A DNA stretch of 64,000 nt from Sipunculus nudus (taxonomy: Eukaryota; Annelida; Sipuncula; Golfingiida; Sipunculidae). The stretch is taken from NCBI GenBank assembly GCA_026874595.1, contig CM049317.1, positions 23,169,401 through 23,233,400 of the forward strand. The letters run 5' to 3'. Positions within the stretch are counted from its first letter, which is position 1. Every line of letters starts with the position of its first letter. The position numbers were made by a program, and so were the translations under genes. Positions 24,174-35,867 of this stretch are shown here, piece after piece. The notes under the pieces are model-generated. The model was not told where the DNA came from and made no database searches. It saw only the letters and a program-made list of their open reading frames with translations.

Positions 24174-25700
24174 TCTATAGGGCTTGTAAATATCGAAGAT
24201 TAATTAAAAACTTTTATACAATGGGCCTATCTAAGCTACTTCCAGCTGAGTATCTGGATACTCATGCAATGATTGCCCTGAATCTTGCTTTGAATAATGA
24301 CCATGGCAAGGATTGTCATTCCTGAAAACTGGTGGCACCACTTGTATTTTTTCTAATTTTTGCAATATTTTCTGTTTTTGAGGCCATCAAATGACAGCTG
24401 ATATGTCAGTTTCTCAGCTATGGTTTCATCTAGTATCCCAAAACCTGGCGTGTTTATTATGACTGGTTTCTTCAGTTCCTGAATACAGGTGGCACCACCT
24501 GTATTTTTTTTCTTTTTTTTTTTTGATGCATTTTTTTCCTTTATTTTTAGACTGCCATATTGTATTGATACTATCAGATTTGCAACTGTGGTTCCATCTA
24601 GTGTCTGGAAACCTTGTTTGCTTGTTAGGGCCCTGCGCTTGAATAGGCAGATGCTCTATAGTTAACACCCTGTCAATTCGTATTTCTGTATACATGTCTG
24701 TCAAATTTGTTTCCCGATGGAAACTTCATTTTGGATTCATATATCAGTTTCAAACTTTAGTCATAAATGGCCAACCCCTTAAGCAAGAACCCTATTGATT
24801 TTGGAGTCATGAGGTCAAGGTCCCAGGACCCACTAATTTAGAAAGTTGTGGATGCATTTTAAGCCAAATGTTTCATCCCAGACCTTCTATCTAGCACATA
24901 TATCTGACCTGCCAATAGGGAAAGAAACTGATTGATTGAAGGGTCGCAGGGTCAGAGGTCAAGGTCAAAGGGGGCATCTGTCCACATATTCAATTGGTTT
25001 CTGGATGATAACTCCAGTTTGGATTGACATATTGGATTCAAACTGTACTTTTACCAACTGTACCAAACAATAAAGTAAGGACTCTCTTTATTTTTTGGTC
25101 ATGAGGTCAATGGTCAATTTCAAAGAAGAAAGCTCCATGTTGAAATATTGGTTTCAAACTTGACTTATATATGGCCCACCACTAAAGTAAGAGCTTGATC
25201 GATTTTTTGGGTCATGAGATCAAATGTCAGGGTCACAGAACCTATTTCATTAAAATGATTGCAGACGCATTTTACGCCAATCATTTAATCTCAAACCCTT
25301 CCATCTTCTACATGTGGCTCATCTGCCGATAGGGGAAGATACTGTTTGATTTTCAGTTCAAAAGTTCAAGGTCACAGGGCCCATCAGGGGCAGATCCAGG
25401 ATTAGGAAAATGGAGATCTAACCCAGGAGGACTAATGAGAACCCTAAGCAAAGGTCCCCAGGTCCGGAAAAGGTGGGGGTGGGGTGGGTCCAAGCCCCAA
25501 AATTCTGTTTAAACCATTAAAAACTGGTTGCCGTGGATGAAAAATGGCTGTCCATTCCCAAATTAGTTTATGATTTATAACTCCAGTTTGGATAAACAAA
25601 TTGGCTTCAAACTTAATCACAGGAGACAAATTTTGTTAAAGCTAAAAAACCTATCCTTTTAGACAAATTCAGCAGAGCATTGAGACCCATCAATGCTGTC
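24174..25700 (+). repeat. Old AGCTCAGCTG-family and AGGTCA-unit remnants
   Basis: Carries decayed versions of the family's segments (GGTGGCACCACCTGTA near 24488, GTCATGAGGTCAAGG units near 24808, 24950 and 25100) and a decayed 3' end (CAGCAGAGCATTGAGACCCA near 25670). A CAGGGGCAGATCCAGGATT repeat piece lies at 25386-25540. No gene. Confidence 0.55.
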
Positions 25701-25946
25701 TAATTTAATAAGAATTATAACTGTATTATTAACGAGTTACTGAGTCTTAGAGTCTGAGTCAATCAGGCCACAAGTATAGTTGGGAGAGTGAGAAACAGTT
25801 GTATGAGCACTTGAATACCTCACCGGGAGCCTCACTGACATAAGGGACTGAGAGTATGGATTTTGTTACATTTTGTTTATGGACATAAAGTAAGACATGA
25901 GTGACATGCTGGCATGGGTTAGGCCTAATAGTAATACCTGTTGACA

Positions 25947-25954
25947 CTGATTAC
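25947..25954. repeat. Left target-site duplication, CTGATTAC
   Basis: Identical to the 8 bases at 26303-26310 immediately after the MITE. Confidence 0.9.
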
Positions 25955-26302
25955 CAGGCCTGGGTCAAGTACAGAGGGTCAGTACTTGAGTACAAGTACA
26001 AGTACCGGTACTTCAGAATTTGACAAGTACAAGTACACAATTTTTCAATGTACTTGAGTACAAGTACAGGGGTCTGTACTTGAGTACAAGTACAAGTACT
26101 TTTAATTAAAAAAATAAAAAAAATTTCTGAATATTTATCGATAAAACAATTACCTATATTATACACACTGTTTCACAGTCAGATATCAGTACTTGTACAC
26201 AAAGTACAAGTACTGTACCATTACAAGTACAGGCCAAGTACTGAAAATTTTGTACTTGAGTACAAGTACCAAGTACAAGTACATGTACTTGACCCAAGCC
26301 TG
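25955..26302. mobile_element. hAT-type MITE with GTACAA arrays (348 bp)
   Basis: The ends are CAGGCCTGGGTCAAGTACA and the complement of CAGGCTTGGGTCAAGTACA (one mismatch in 19), flanked by perfect 8-bp duplications CTGATTAC. Both arms are runs of AAGTAC/CAAGTA hexamers, and the middle is a short AT-rich spacer. Too short to encode a transposase. End sequence and duplication length point to the hAT superfamily. Confidence 0.92.
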
Positions 26303-26310
26303 CTGATTAC

Positions 26311-27347
26311 AAGGTCATAGGGTGGTGTGTATAGTCTGAGGCTTATATTGTAGAAACTCTCACGGTATGGCTATCAGACTCAATACACGCCAGAGCCTGA
26401 TAATATTGAGTCCAATGAATTCAGGCAAGTTTTAACAGAGTCCATTATAATGGAAGAGTTAAGAACAAATCTCGAGGGAGCAAATGATTGAAAGTTAAAA
26501 TTGACTTAAGTATAACGGAAACTTGAATTTCTGATCTAAACAGACATTGCCCATATACTCAGATTTGTTACAACAAACTGGAGTGATGATGGACAGGTTC
26601 CAGTTTCCCCCAGTCATTTGATTTTTTTGTGAAACCCAGCTGACAGTGACCAGCTAATCAATACAGAATACTTGAATGCGCATGTTTTTACACCCATGCA
26701 TGTGATAGTGAGTGGCATTGTCACTGCTGTTTACTTCCCGTCTTGGTTGAGGGCTTATGTGTTTATCATTTGTATCAATTTTACAACTCAGGTAACGGCA
26801 CATTCCTCATTAATGAAAACAGTCAAAAGAAAACAAGTCTTATGAGCATTATATGTTTCATATACACCTGTTACAGATGTTATACACAAATGATGTTTTC
26901 AGGTACACTCCCCCCGATTCATTACAACGGAAATTCAATACAACAAATATTATGCTTCCACTTTGTACCTGCTTCATCAATTACCTATTGACAATTATGA
27001 TGTGAAGAATAGTTTATATCAGCCATGTTCTGGTTACCAGCAAAATGGAATACCAGCCCAGCGGGGACTGAACTAGAGCCAATATTGTTACATTTTATTT
27101 TACCTGATACAAAACCAGTCAAGCACCCTTACGGTATATTTATAGGCCCAGATGTCAATGGAGTGTTAGCAAAGTTTAACAGCATTGGCTTTAGAACAGT
27201 CTTTGCTTGTGATGGGGACATGGCAGTGATAGAATAGTCAAGTTTTGGTCCAAAATAATTCGAAACATTTGAGATATCAAATGTGATATGATAAATTCAT
27301 TAACTTTAATGTACATCTTATATAAAATTCTTTTCTGTTAACTTCAG
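26311..27347. other. 5' flank of the SLC49A4-like gene
   Basis: No upstream exon could be identified. A segment at about 27030-27110 resembles the left arm of the MITE at 58590-58822. An acceptor-like TTTTCTGTTAACTTCAG ends at 27347, so the first, noncoding exon probably lies in this stretch or farther left. Confidence 0.45.
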
Positions 27348-27411
27348 GTTTTTAAGAACTCACAGCCTCAGTTTGATGTTCCCCTTGAAAGCTGAGATTT
27401 GAAAATAAAAA

Positions 27412-27826
27412 ATGGATCCATACAAAGTAAATGAAGAAACAGAAAGACTGTTACCTGGAAGAAGTTCAGAGGAAGCACCACCACAGTACAGTGTATTACC
27501 ACCAGCGGGGATTGGCTCAATACAACAAGACGTCAGTCAGTCAAGCACAACACAACATGATGCAGGAAGTCAAGAACAAGGCAGGGATATCGATAAAATT
27601 GAACAGGTGATGACAAAGGTTTACAAAAAGCGCTGGTATATATTGACGATGTATAGTTTCATGGCTATGACACAAGGGGGGGTATGGAACACTTGGGGTC
27701 CGGTGGCTGCATCATCCAAAGTGGTGTTTGGTTGGCAAGACTCAGATATTGCCCTCCTGACGAACTGGGGGCCCATTGCCTACATTGTATCAATCATTTT
27801 CTTCACCTGGCTTATGGATGTCAAAG
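27412..27826 (+). CDS. SLC49A4: SLC49A4-like exon 1 (start, N-terminal tail, TM1-2)
   Basis: ATG at 27412 is preceded in frame by TAA at 27406-27408, so this is the first possible start. It encodes a hydrophilic tail of about 70 residues with EETERLL, then KRWYILTMYSFMAMTQGGV (TM1), VWNTWGPV, DIALLTNWGPIAYIVSIIFF (TM2) and WLMDVK. Donor AAAG|GTAGGT; ends in phase 1. The exon may begin at 27348 with 5' UTR. Confidence 0.94.
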
Positions 27827-30800
27827 GTAGGTTAATTGTTATATTATGTTAATTATACCATTAATATAATCTTTATGATAAGTGATAGTATCTCCACTCA
27901 ACAGTTATCACCCAATTCCTCTGTGAGCACCCCTCTCAAATGCCCATTTTTGGTCTTGAACCGTTAGGTATTGTCCTAAGTGTGTCCTAAGGGGGGGTCA
28001 TATAATCTTATGTGAAATGGTGACATGCATAATTATGTCAAATAAATTTGACTCAAATTTCAGGTCACCATTACCATCTACTCCAATGACAGCATGTATC
28101 AGTAATGTACCTAAGGGCAAATGAATATGCATGGAGAATGTCAATCAAAACTGTATCAAAATGTCTTGCATGGTGTGCCGTTTGGTCAGAGAGATAGCAC
28201 GGAGGAGGAGACCACTGTTCTGCTGTAACTTCATTGTCAACTAATCTTAATATTTGAGATAGGCAGGCAAGAAGCCTGTCGTTAGGTCCGATCGCCATGG
28301 CATAGCAACCGAGGATGCGCTTTCTGCTACTGGTGTCTTCATATGGTGACACCGCTGACGTAACAATGGTTCAGCCAATCATGCATGTACTTCAAATTAA
28401 GCCTGAAATCGATGTGCCATGGCTGTCAGGCCTAACAATGGGGGTTTCTTGCCTGCCTGTCTTAAGTAAATAATAAAGAGATGGACCATATAGTGTGAAA
28501 AACGCTAGGAAAATTGTCAGATAAGTAATAGTTCTAAAGAAATGACCCAGAAAAATAACAAATGTAACCAAAATTGACACCAATAGCAATTCAAGCACCT
28601 GTGCTTATACGCCTGTCTTATAATTGGAGTATTATGATAAACCCAGGGGCCATCCTTCCGTTAACTTTTAGTGTCACCATGATAACTTACCAGGGCTTTG
28701 ATGGACTTTTGCAAAACTCACCATAAGTACTTACCAACAGATTATCTTGCCCAAGTTCTGTTATGGAAAACTTCCATGCATATTTAATAAGGTCACAGGT
28801 CTCTTGGCTACTTTGTGTTTTTCCATGATATCTTGCGAAGAATGTGTAGGATTTTGATAAAACTCATAAAAAATGTTAATCAGTATAATATTTTGTCTGA
28901 GTTTGAATTCCAGCAATATCCTGGCATATTTAATAGGGTCAGAGATCACCACACTTTGGAGGTACCTTGCTGACTTACAATAATCATATAGATTAAATGA
29001 AATTAAACTCATTATACATATTTACCAGTAGACTTTCTCACATGATTTACATTCTCATCAAAATGCACACGTATCTAATGAAGTCAGAGGTCACCAGATA
29101 CACAACGGGCATATTTTGCACATTTGCAGTGCTCTTGTTGTTTCTTCTCAGTGTTTGAGAGTTGTTATGCTCACCCAAGATCAGACCTCTGGTCATGCTA
29201 TCTTGTTACGACAAACAGAAACACATGGACAGTGTTCACTCATACACAGAACCACCACAACATATTAAACGGATGAACCTGAGATAGTTAGTCCATGTAT
29301 TGGGAAAGTTTTGATAGTAAACTTTTGAATTCAGTCAGAATGGACTAATAGTGTGAGATACTGCACATAATACTGCAAAAGTTTATTTACCTTCAGATTT
29401 TAATTAGGCTATGCAACTTATCATGAGATTAATCATAATAGTGTCCATGAAGAATAAATGATGTTCTATTTTGTATTTAGGTTTACGCTGGTCGTGCCTA
29501 GTGACCTCTGCCTTGGTGCTTGTTGGGTGTGGATTGAGATGTATCACAGCTTACAACCCAGCTGCCACCTGGTCAGTGTATTAATAAATACCTCTTTATA
29601 TGGACACAATAGGGCTGCCACATAACTGTAAAAAAAAACTCTCTCAATGGGCACTTTTGTATGGCATGCACCTCTTAATTACAGACACCACTATACTGTG
29701 GATACCTCTTTAATAAAGGCACTTCTACATTAGACACACATCCATACCATGCGTACCTCTTTATTGCAGACAACTCTCTATTACATACACAACTATGTAC
29801 CTTTTTCTGGAACCTCTTTATTACAGGCACAATTTATTACAATCATTTACAGACACCACTATACCATGGATGCCTCTCTGTAACAGACATCTTTGTATTA
29901 TAGACTACTTTCTATAACAAACAACCATCTGTTACGGACTGTCAGTTTATAACAGACACCATTCTAGTACAGTCACATTTCAAGTACAGCTAGGTACATC
30001 TCTATAACAGATACTGCTATATTGTGGGCACCTCTACATTACAGGCACATCTCTGTATTAGACACTGCCACACTATTGGCAACTCACAGTCTGAAACTTT
30101 AAAAAAAACCAGCATCTGTGGCTCAGGGGTAGAGCGTGGACCCCTATTGAAGAATCTTGGCTGAGGCAGTGAAGTTTTTCATGGTCTGCTCTCACCCTTG
30201 ATGAATGCTTAGCCAGCTTAATGGGAAGGCTTTGCCCAACAGCTGTGTTTCACTCAAATGGGTGCCACTTTCATGGGTACCTCAGTGATTTGACCCAGCA
30301 ATGGGGGAAATTACACACCCAGGTCCTTCAGGTGCAGGAGTCACCAGGCCTGGTTAACTCCACGATATAAAATGAGAGGAAGGGTATGATACTGCCCTGT
30401 CATAGAGTCTAATACTGGCTTGGAATTATACAGATGTATATATACTTTTTTTTAGCTAGAATTAAAAATTGGAATTGGCTACCTTCAGCAACTAAGAATA
30501 TTTGATAAAAAATAAGTCCAGAACCTTCTACTCGAGGACCCTCTGTATTACAGAAAAAAAAAATGCTGGTACCAACAGTGTCAAAAACTTGGTCCTTAAT
30601 GAAGCTTTTACACTCTATTTTCCATATAAATAGTTAATTTTTTTTCTCCATGCATGTGTGGTGAACAGCGCTGTGGTATATAAATATAAACATTCTGTAT
30701 TTTCTTCACTCAATCTTCCATTTATGAATATCATCATTGTAATATCATATTATTATATATTATGATACATATTGCTTGCAGGTTGATCCATTCTGGTCAG

Positions 30801-33800
30801 ATTCTCAATGGTTTAGGGGGCCCTGTTGCCATGGGAGCACCCCCTCTTCTCTCTGCTGTTTGGTTTCCAGCCAATGAAAGAACAACTGCAACTGCACTGA
30901 GTTGCGTGCTCAATGGTGTTGGTATAGCTATATCATTTATTATAGGTAAGTAAAAGTGTGTGGATATATGTATGTATATGTTACTGTCTGAATTTTCATT
31001 CCTCACCTCATGACAAAAATTGTTCTCTTGATGTCAGTGCTAGTGATAATTCCTTGACAGGAGAAAGCTGTATAGACTGATTAAAAGTATACCCCACCAT
31101 CCACAAGTTCTTCACAAAACATCAGAATAGTTTTGTGTGCATTTAAGTGTGGTGGTGTTATGGTTAGGTGTTGGACTTAAGACCACAAGTTTATGGGTTT
31201 GCATCCCGAACTGACTGATGTCTGGGTTAAGACCCCTAGCCAAAATCTTACCACAAGGGTGCACTCTCTCGGCCCTGGAGTGAATGGATCCTTGTCATGT
31301 GATGTAGGCGAATATATGACGAATAACCTTCTAGCACCTGTTGTGTCTGCCTGGGTTGTATGCTCCCCAGGGAGCTGAAAAAAGCTACAAGAATGAACAA
31401 GCCCGAAAGATTAGGAAGGCAAATTGTAAAGTTAGATGAGACTGACATTGTCGATCTTATATCCTGTAATCCAAACCTTTTTCCCTTTTTTAATGAAATC
31501 CATGATTTTGGGTGAAAACATTTTAAATTGAAGAGACCTTGATAATTGTATTCTGTTAACTCAAATTTCATATTGGTTAAGAGCCTTTGAATATTTTGAT
31601 TTACTTATTATTTGTTAAAACATTGATTCTCTATTTTAGGGCCACTTATTGTTGAAATGCCCAAGTACTGTAATACTACTGCATTCAGTAATATAAGGTA
31701 AGTTATATATAATGACTGTGACAGCACAACACTATATTTTCATGGTATTTTTCTAAATTACACCATTTGCAATTGAAGTATATAATGTGTCAATAAAAAA
31801 CATATGAGAATAGTTTAATATTTTTTTCACTTTTTATACAACTGTCTATGACGGGACGTAATATGGTATACACACTGTCCATCGGGTCATCCGCCCATTA
31901 ACTTAAAAGTGTTGCAACGATAACTTACCAGGGCTTTGATGGATTTTCATAAAACTCACCATAACTATTAATCAGTAGATTATCTTGCCCCAGTTTGATT
32001 ACAAGGCTACTTTTAGGTGTCGCCACAATAACTTATCAGGAATATGATGGATTTTCATCAGAAATGTTAATCAATAAAATATCTCGCATAAGTTCAATTC
32101 CCAGCATAAAATCCATGCATATTTAATGAGCTCAGATGTCACTGCACCCAAGAGGCACCTTGGTGACTTACCAAAGATCCTATGGGATCTCATGAAACTC
32201 ATAATACATATTTACTGATAACATTTCTCACCTGAATTACCTTATCATCAAAATTGACACATATTAAATGAGGTCAAAGGCCACCAGATACACAGCGGGT
32301 GTATTATGCACATTTGTGGCTCTCTTGTTTATCTTTCAGTCATTGAATATGATTTTACAATCAATTCCTACCACTAATTTTGACTGATACGATCATTTAT
32401 GACTGACAGGAACAGTGACACATGATTGCTAGCAATGAACTGTTTGTCAGGAACTAATTAACATCCATATAATCCAATAGGGATAACATTATCAAAGGTG
32501 ACCAGCTTCTGTGGCTCAGGGGTAGAGCGCATGGCTCATAGCCGGGAGATTGTGAGTTCGAATCTCAGCCGAGCCGTTGAGATTTTTCACAGTCGGGCCC
32601 CCACCCAGGGTGAGCGATCTGCAGGCTTAATGGGGAGACTGTACCCAACAGTCATGTTTCACTCACAAACAAGTGCGCCTTTCAGGGGTTCCTCGGGGTT
32701 ATGACCCAGCAATGGGGATGAGATACAACCAGGACCCGCAGGAGTGATTCACCGAGCCTGGTTGATGACAGAAAATCGTGTGTAAGCCCCTGTCATGTAG
32801 TCCAAAATCGGAATGGAATTCTGCAGATGTATATACTTAGTTAAGCAAGCATTAAAAAAATGAAGGCGTTAACCTCCACCAAAATAAAATTTAAAAAAAA
32901 ATATAAATAAAAAAAAATAATAAAAAAAATAAAAAATTAAAAAAACATTATCAAAGGTTAATCCTGTTTATTTGTTCTGATTGTCTCTTGCATATCTTAT
33001 CAAGGCTTAATGTTAGTTACATTTTAGGTAGCTTAATTTTTTTCTATGTGTGGTATATTTTCTAGTTTATTAGATAATTATTTATTTTTCTTTCTATTTG
33101 CAGTAATTTATCTGGTTATTCTCTGCACAGCTCAAGTGAGGATGGTAACATCACCAGATATTGTTGCAGTGAGCATTTTTCTCTTAATCCTGTATTATTT
33201 TTCTGAACAGCAGGATTTATTTTTAGTGTTATATGTATTAGAATGAGAAAAGGTGAAGATAAAACATAAACATGTGGAACCAACATCATCCACTTAACTG
33301 AACTATATTGCAAAGTCTATATGTTGTCTACCAATCATCCATCAGTCCATCTTGCAGCCCCCATAGGTGGTATATACATTTTTGCAAGGTGAGGGTTTGA
33401 TGAAATATAGTCCAAGGACAGTTTCCAGGTAGGAATTTATCTTGGGAGACAGTTTGGTAGACTGGTACCCTGCTCTATTATGGCCCTCAGCCAAGCATAG
33501 AGACAGGCGTACAACAACATCTTAAGTACTCCCAGTTGCAACTCCTGACTTACCTGTAGACTGGTTCCAACTCCAGTCTGCACGTTCATACCAATTTTCA
33601 TGGACGTACATGCGATCCTGGCTGGTTATCCGTGAAGATTTCTGATAAAATTACTTTCTTTAGTTATTTATAGTTTCCAAATATTGAAAAATGAGTTGTT
33701 GTACAAAAATTGACTGATGGATGTATAGATGATACGATATACTGAATCTTTGATATTCCACTGTACATGGTATTGGTTTATTATCAATATCTATTAATCT

Positions 33801-35815
33801 AATCATAAATGTCACACGAAACCTACAGCCAAATTTTTGCAACTTCACTGAGCAAACGAAAAATGCTTATTTTTATCATATATATTACATACTCGAGTTG
33901 GAACCAGTCTGCCGGGAGTACTAAAAATGGCGTTGTACGCCTGTCTCTAGGTTACACCGCCATATTGCATCCGTGCCGACTTTGTGTAGGGATTGACAGG
34001 CCCGGGTTAGAAGGCAGGACCGGGGTTACTTGGTGCATAACGTGCGTAATACGCGTGACAGTGAATACATGTGTGGTTTATGCATGAGAATAAATTAAAT
34101 GTTATTTTATGGAACCGGTCTGGTATTTTTTTAAACAATCGCTAGGGGTGCCAGAGGTCGTCCAAAGTAGGGAGCGATTTTGCAGTTTCTGCGACCGGGC
34201 GGAGGCGACATCTGGTGGTGGTGCCTTGAACTCACAGTAGCTCGAAATCGAGGTACACATGATATGATTTTCTGGTGTTTTTCAAATAGCGCAGATGACA
34301 TGCGGCCTGGAACACGCACGGGTATTATAAGAATCTCGGTCTATATATGAGCAATATGAGGATTTTATAAACATGATAAAGAGGGAAAATTAATATGTCG
34401 GTGTAACCTCTATGATTGGCCGAGAGCAGCGGTGCCATAATATAGGGGGGTACCAGTCTTACAGTTTGGTTGCCATTAGACCCATATCTTCCTCTGAGAA
34501 GCTGGAGGAATGCTTTTGAGTTGTCCACACCCTCATCCAGAAATTATAGTACCGGTAGTATACAGGCCCACAATTTTGTGTACAGTTAGACAGGGGCAAC
34601 TTCTCTTTATAACTTTAGCATAATAAGAAATTTGGTCACTGTGACTTTTTTATACATCCTTCTATGATGGGAAATTTTATGGTATACCCAAGGTCCATTT
34701 ATAAGTGTGTTGTCCATCAGTTAACTTTTAGTGTCGCCACGATAACAGCAAATTGATAGAGTCCAATGAAAAAAAATAGAAACATTAACCAATATAATAT
34801 CTCACTGAAGTTTTATTCCCAGAAAACTCCATGCATATTAGATAAATGTCAGAGGTGTTGTAGTAATGATACAGCAGAAATCTTAAGGATATTGAAATGT
34901 ATCATAAATAATTACCAATAGAGTTTTCAACTGCATTTAATTCTTGGCAAAACTGACACATATTCAGTGAGGTCAGAGGTCACAAGACATACGACAATCA
35001 TATTATGCACCCTTGCCGTGCTATTGTTTATTCAAGGTATGAAAAGAAATCTTTGAAAATAACTGTTGAGCTGCTACATACCAGTATAATACACACTTGA
35101 TCTTTCTCTATCCAGACTGTAAGTTAAAGTTGTTGTTATAAGATATGGAAGCTCAAATTATAGATGGAATGCACCAAGTTATTCCAGTTGTAAAGAAATG
35201 TCACCATTAATATAATCAAAATATGAAATATTCTTAGATCACCATTGATTCCTTTTTGGTCTAGATCTTATTTTGAGTAAGAAACTACATCAGGAATGTG
35301 TTGTTTAATATATTAATCTAAAAGATTATGATGTTCTTGCACAATTAACATATAAAAGGAAATAATGAAAATTAATAACTGACATAGGCTTAAGTAGTTA
35401 TTGTATAGACCAGAGTTAACCTGCAGATATTATCTCTATTTTTACAGATATTCCAGAGATGAGGAATCAGATAATGTACATGATGTACGGTGGTGAGTAT
35501 ATATTGATTATTATGTTTAAATTCAGTTATTGGTCGGCCAGCGCACAACTGCTGAAAATTGGGGCTTTGGATTTATACTTTAATGAGGATCTGAATCCAT
35601 TCAAGTTCCCCCAAGTTTTCAGTGGATTTTCAAATAGATTTGTGGAAAGGAGGGCCATATCATGGGTAAATAACCAAACAGGGGCGTCAGTTCATCTTCA
35701 AGGATGGGGGGGATGCCTCACATGGTGGGGTAATGACTTGCAAGGGCTGGGGGGGGGGGATGACAGGCATGGAGGGTTGTCAAAATTGGGATAAAACAGA
35801 CATGTTTATACATAC

Positions 35816-35867
<52 letters not shown>

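Noticed and set aside
27025-27237. 70-codon open frame just upstream of the transporter gene
   Set aside because: It overlaps sequence resembling the MITE arm at 58590 and does not connect in frame to exon 1, which has its own start after an in-frame TAA.
32500-32580. Possible tRNA gene (A and B boxes present)
   Set aside because: No matching acceptor stem is evident and the sequence continues into a SINE body shared with 30112-30475.
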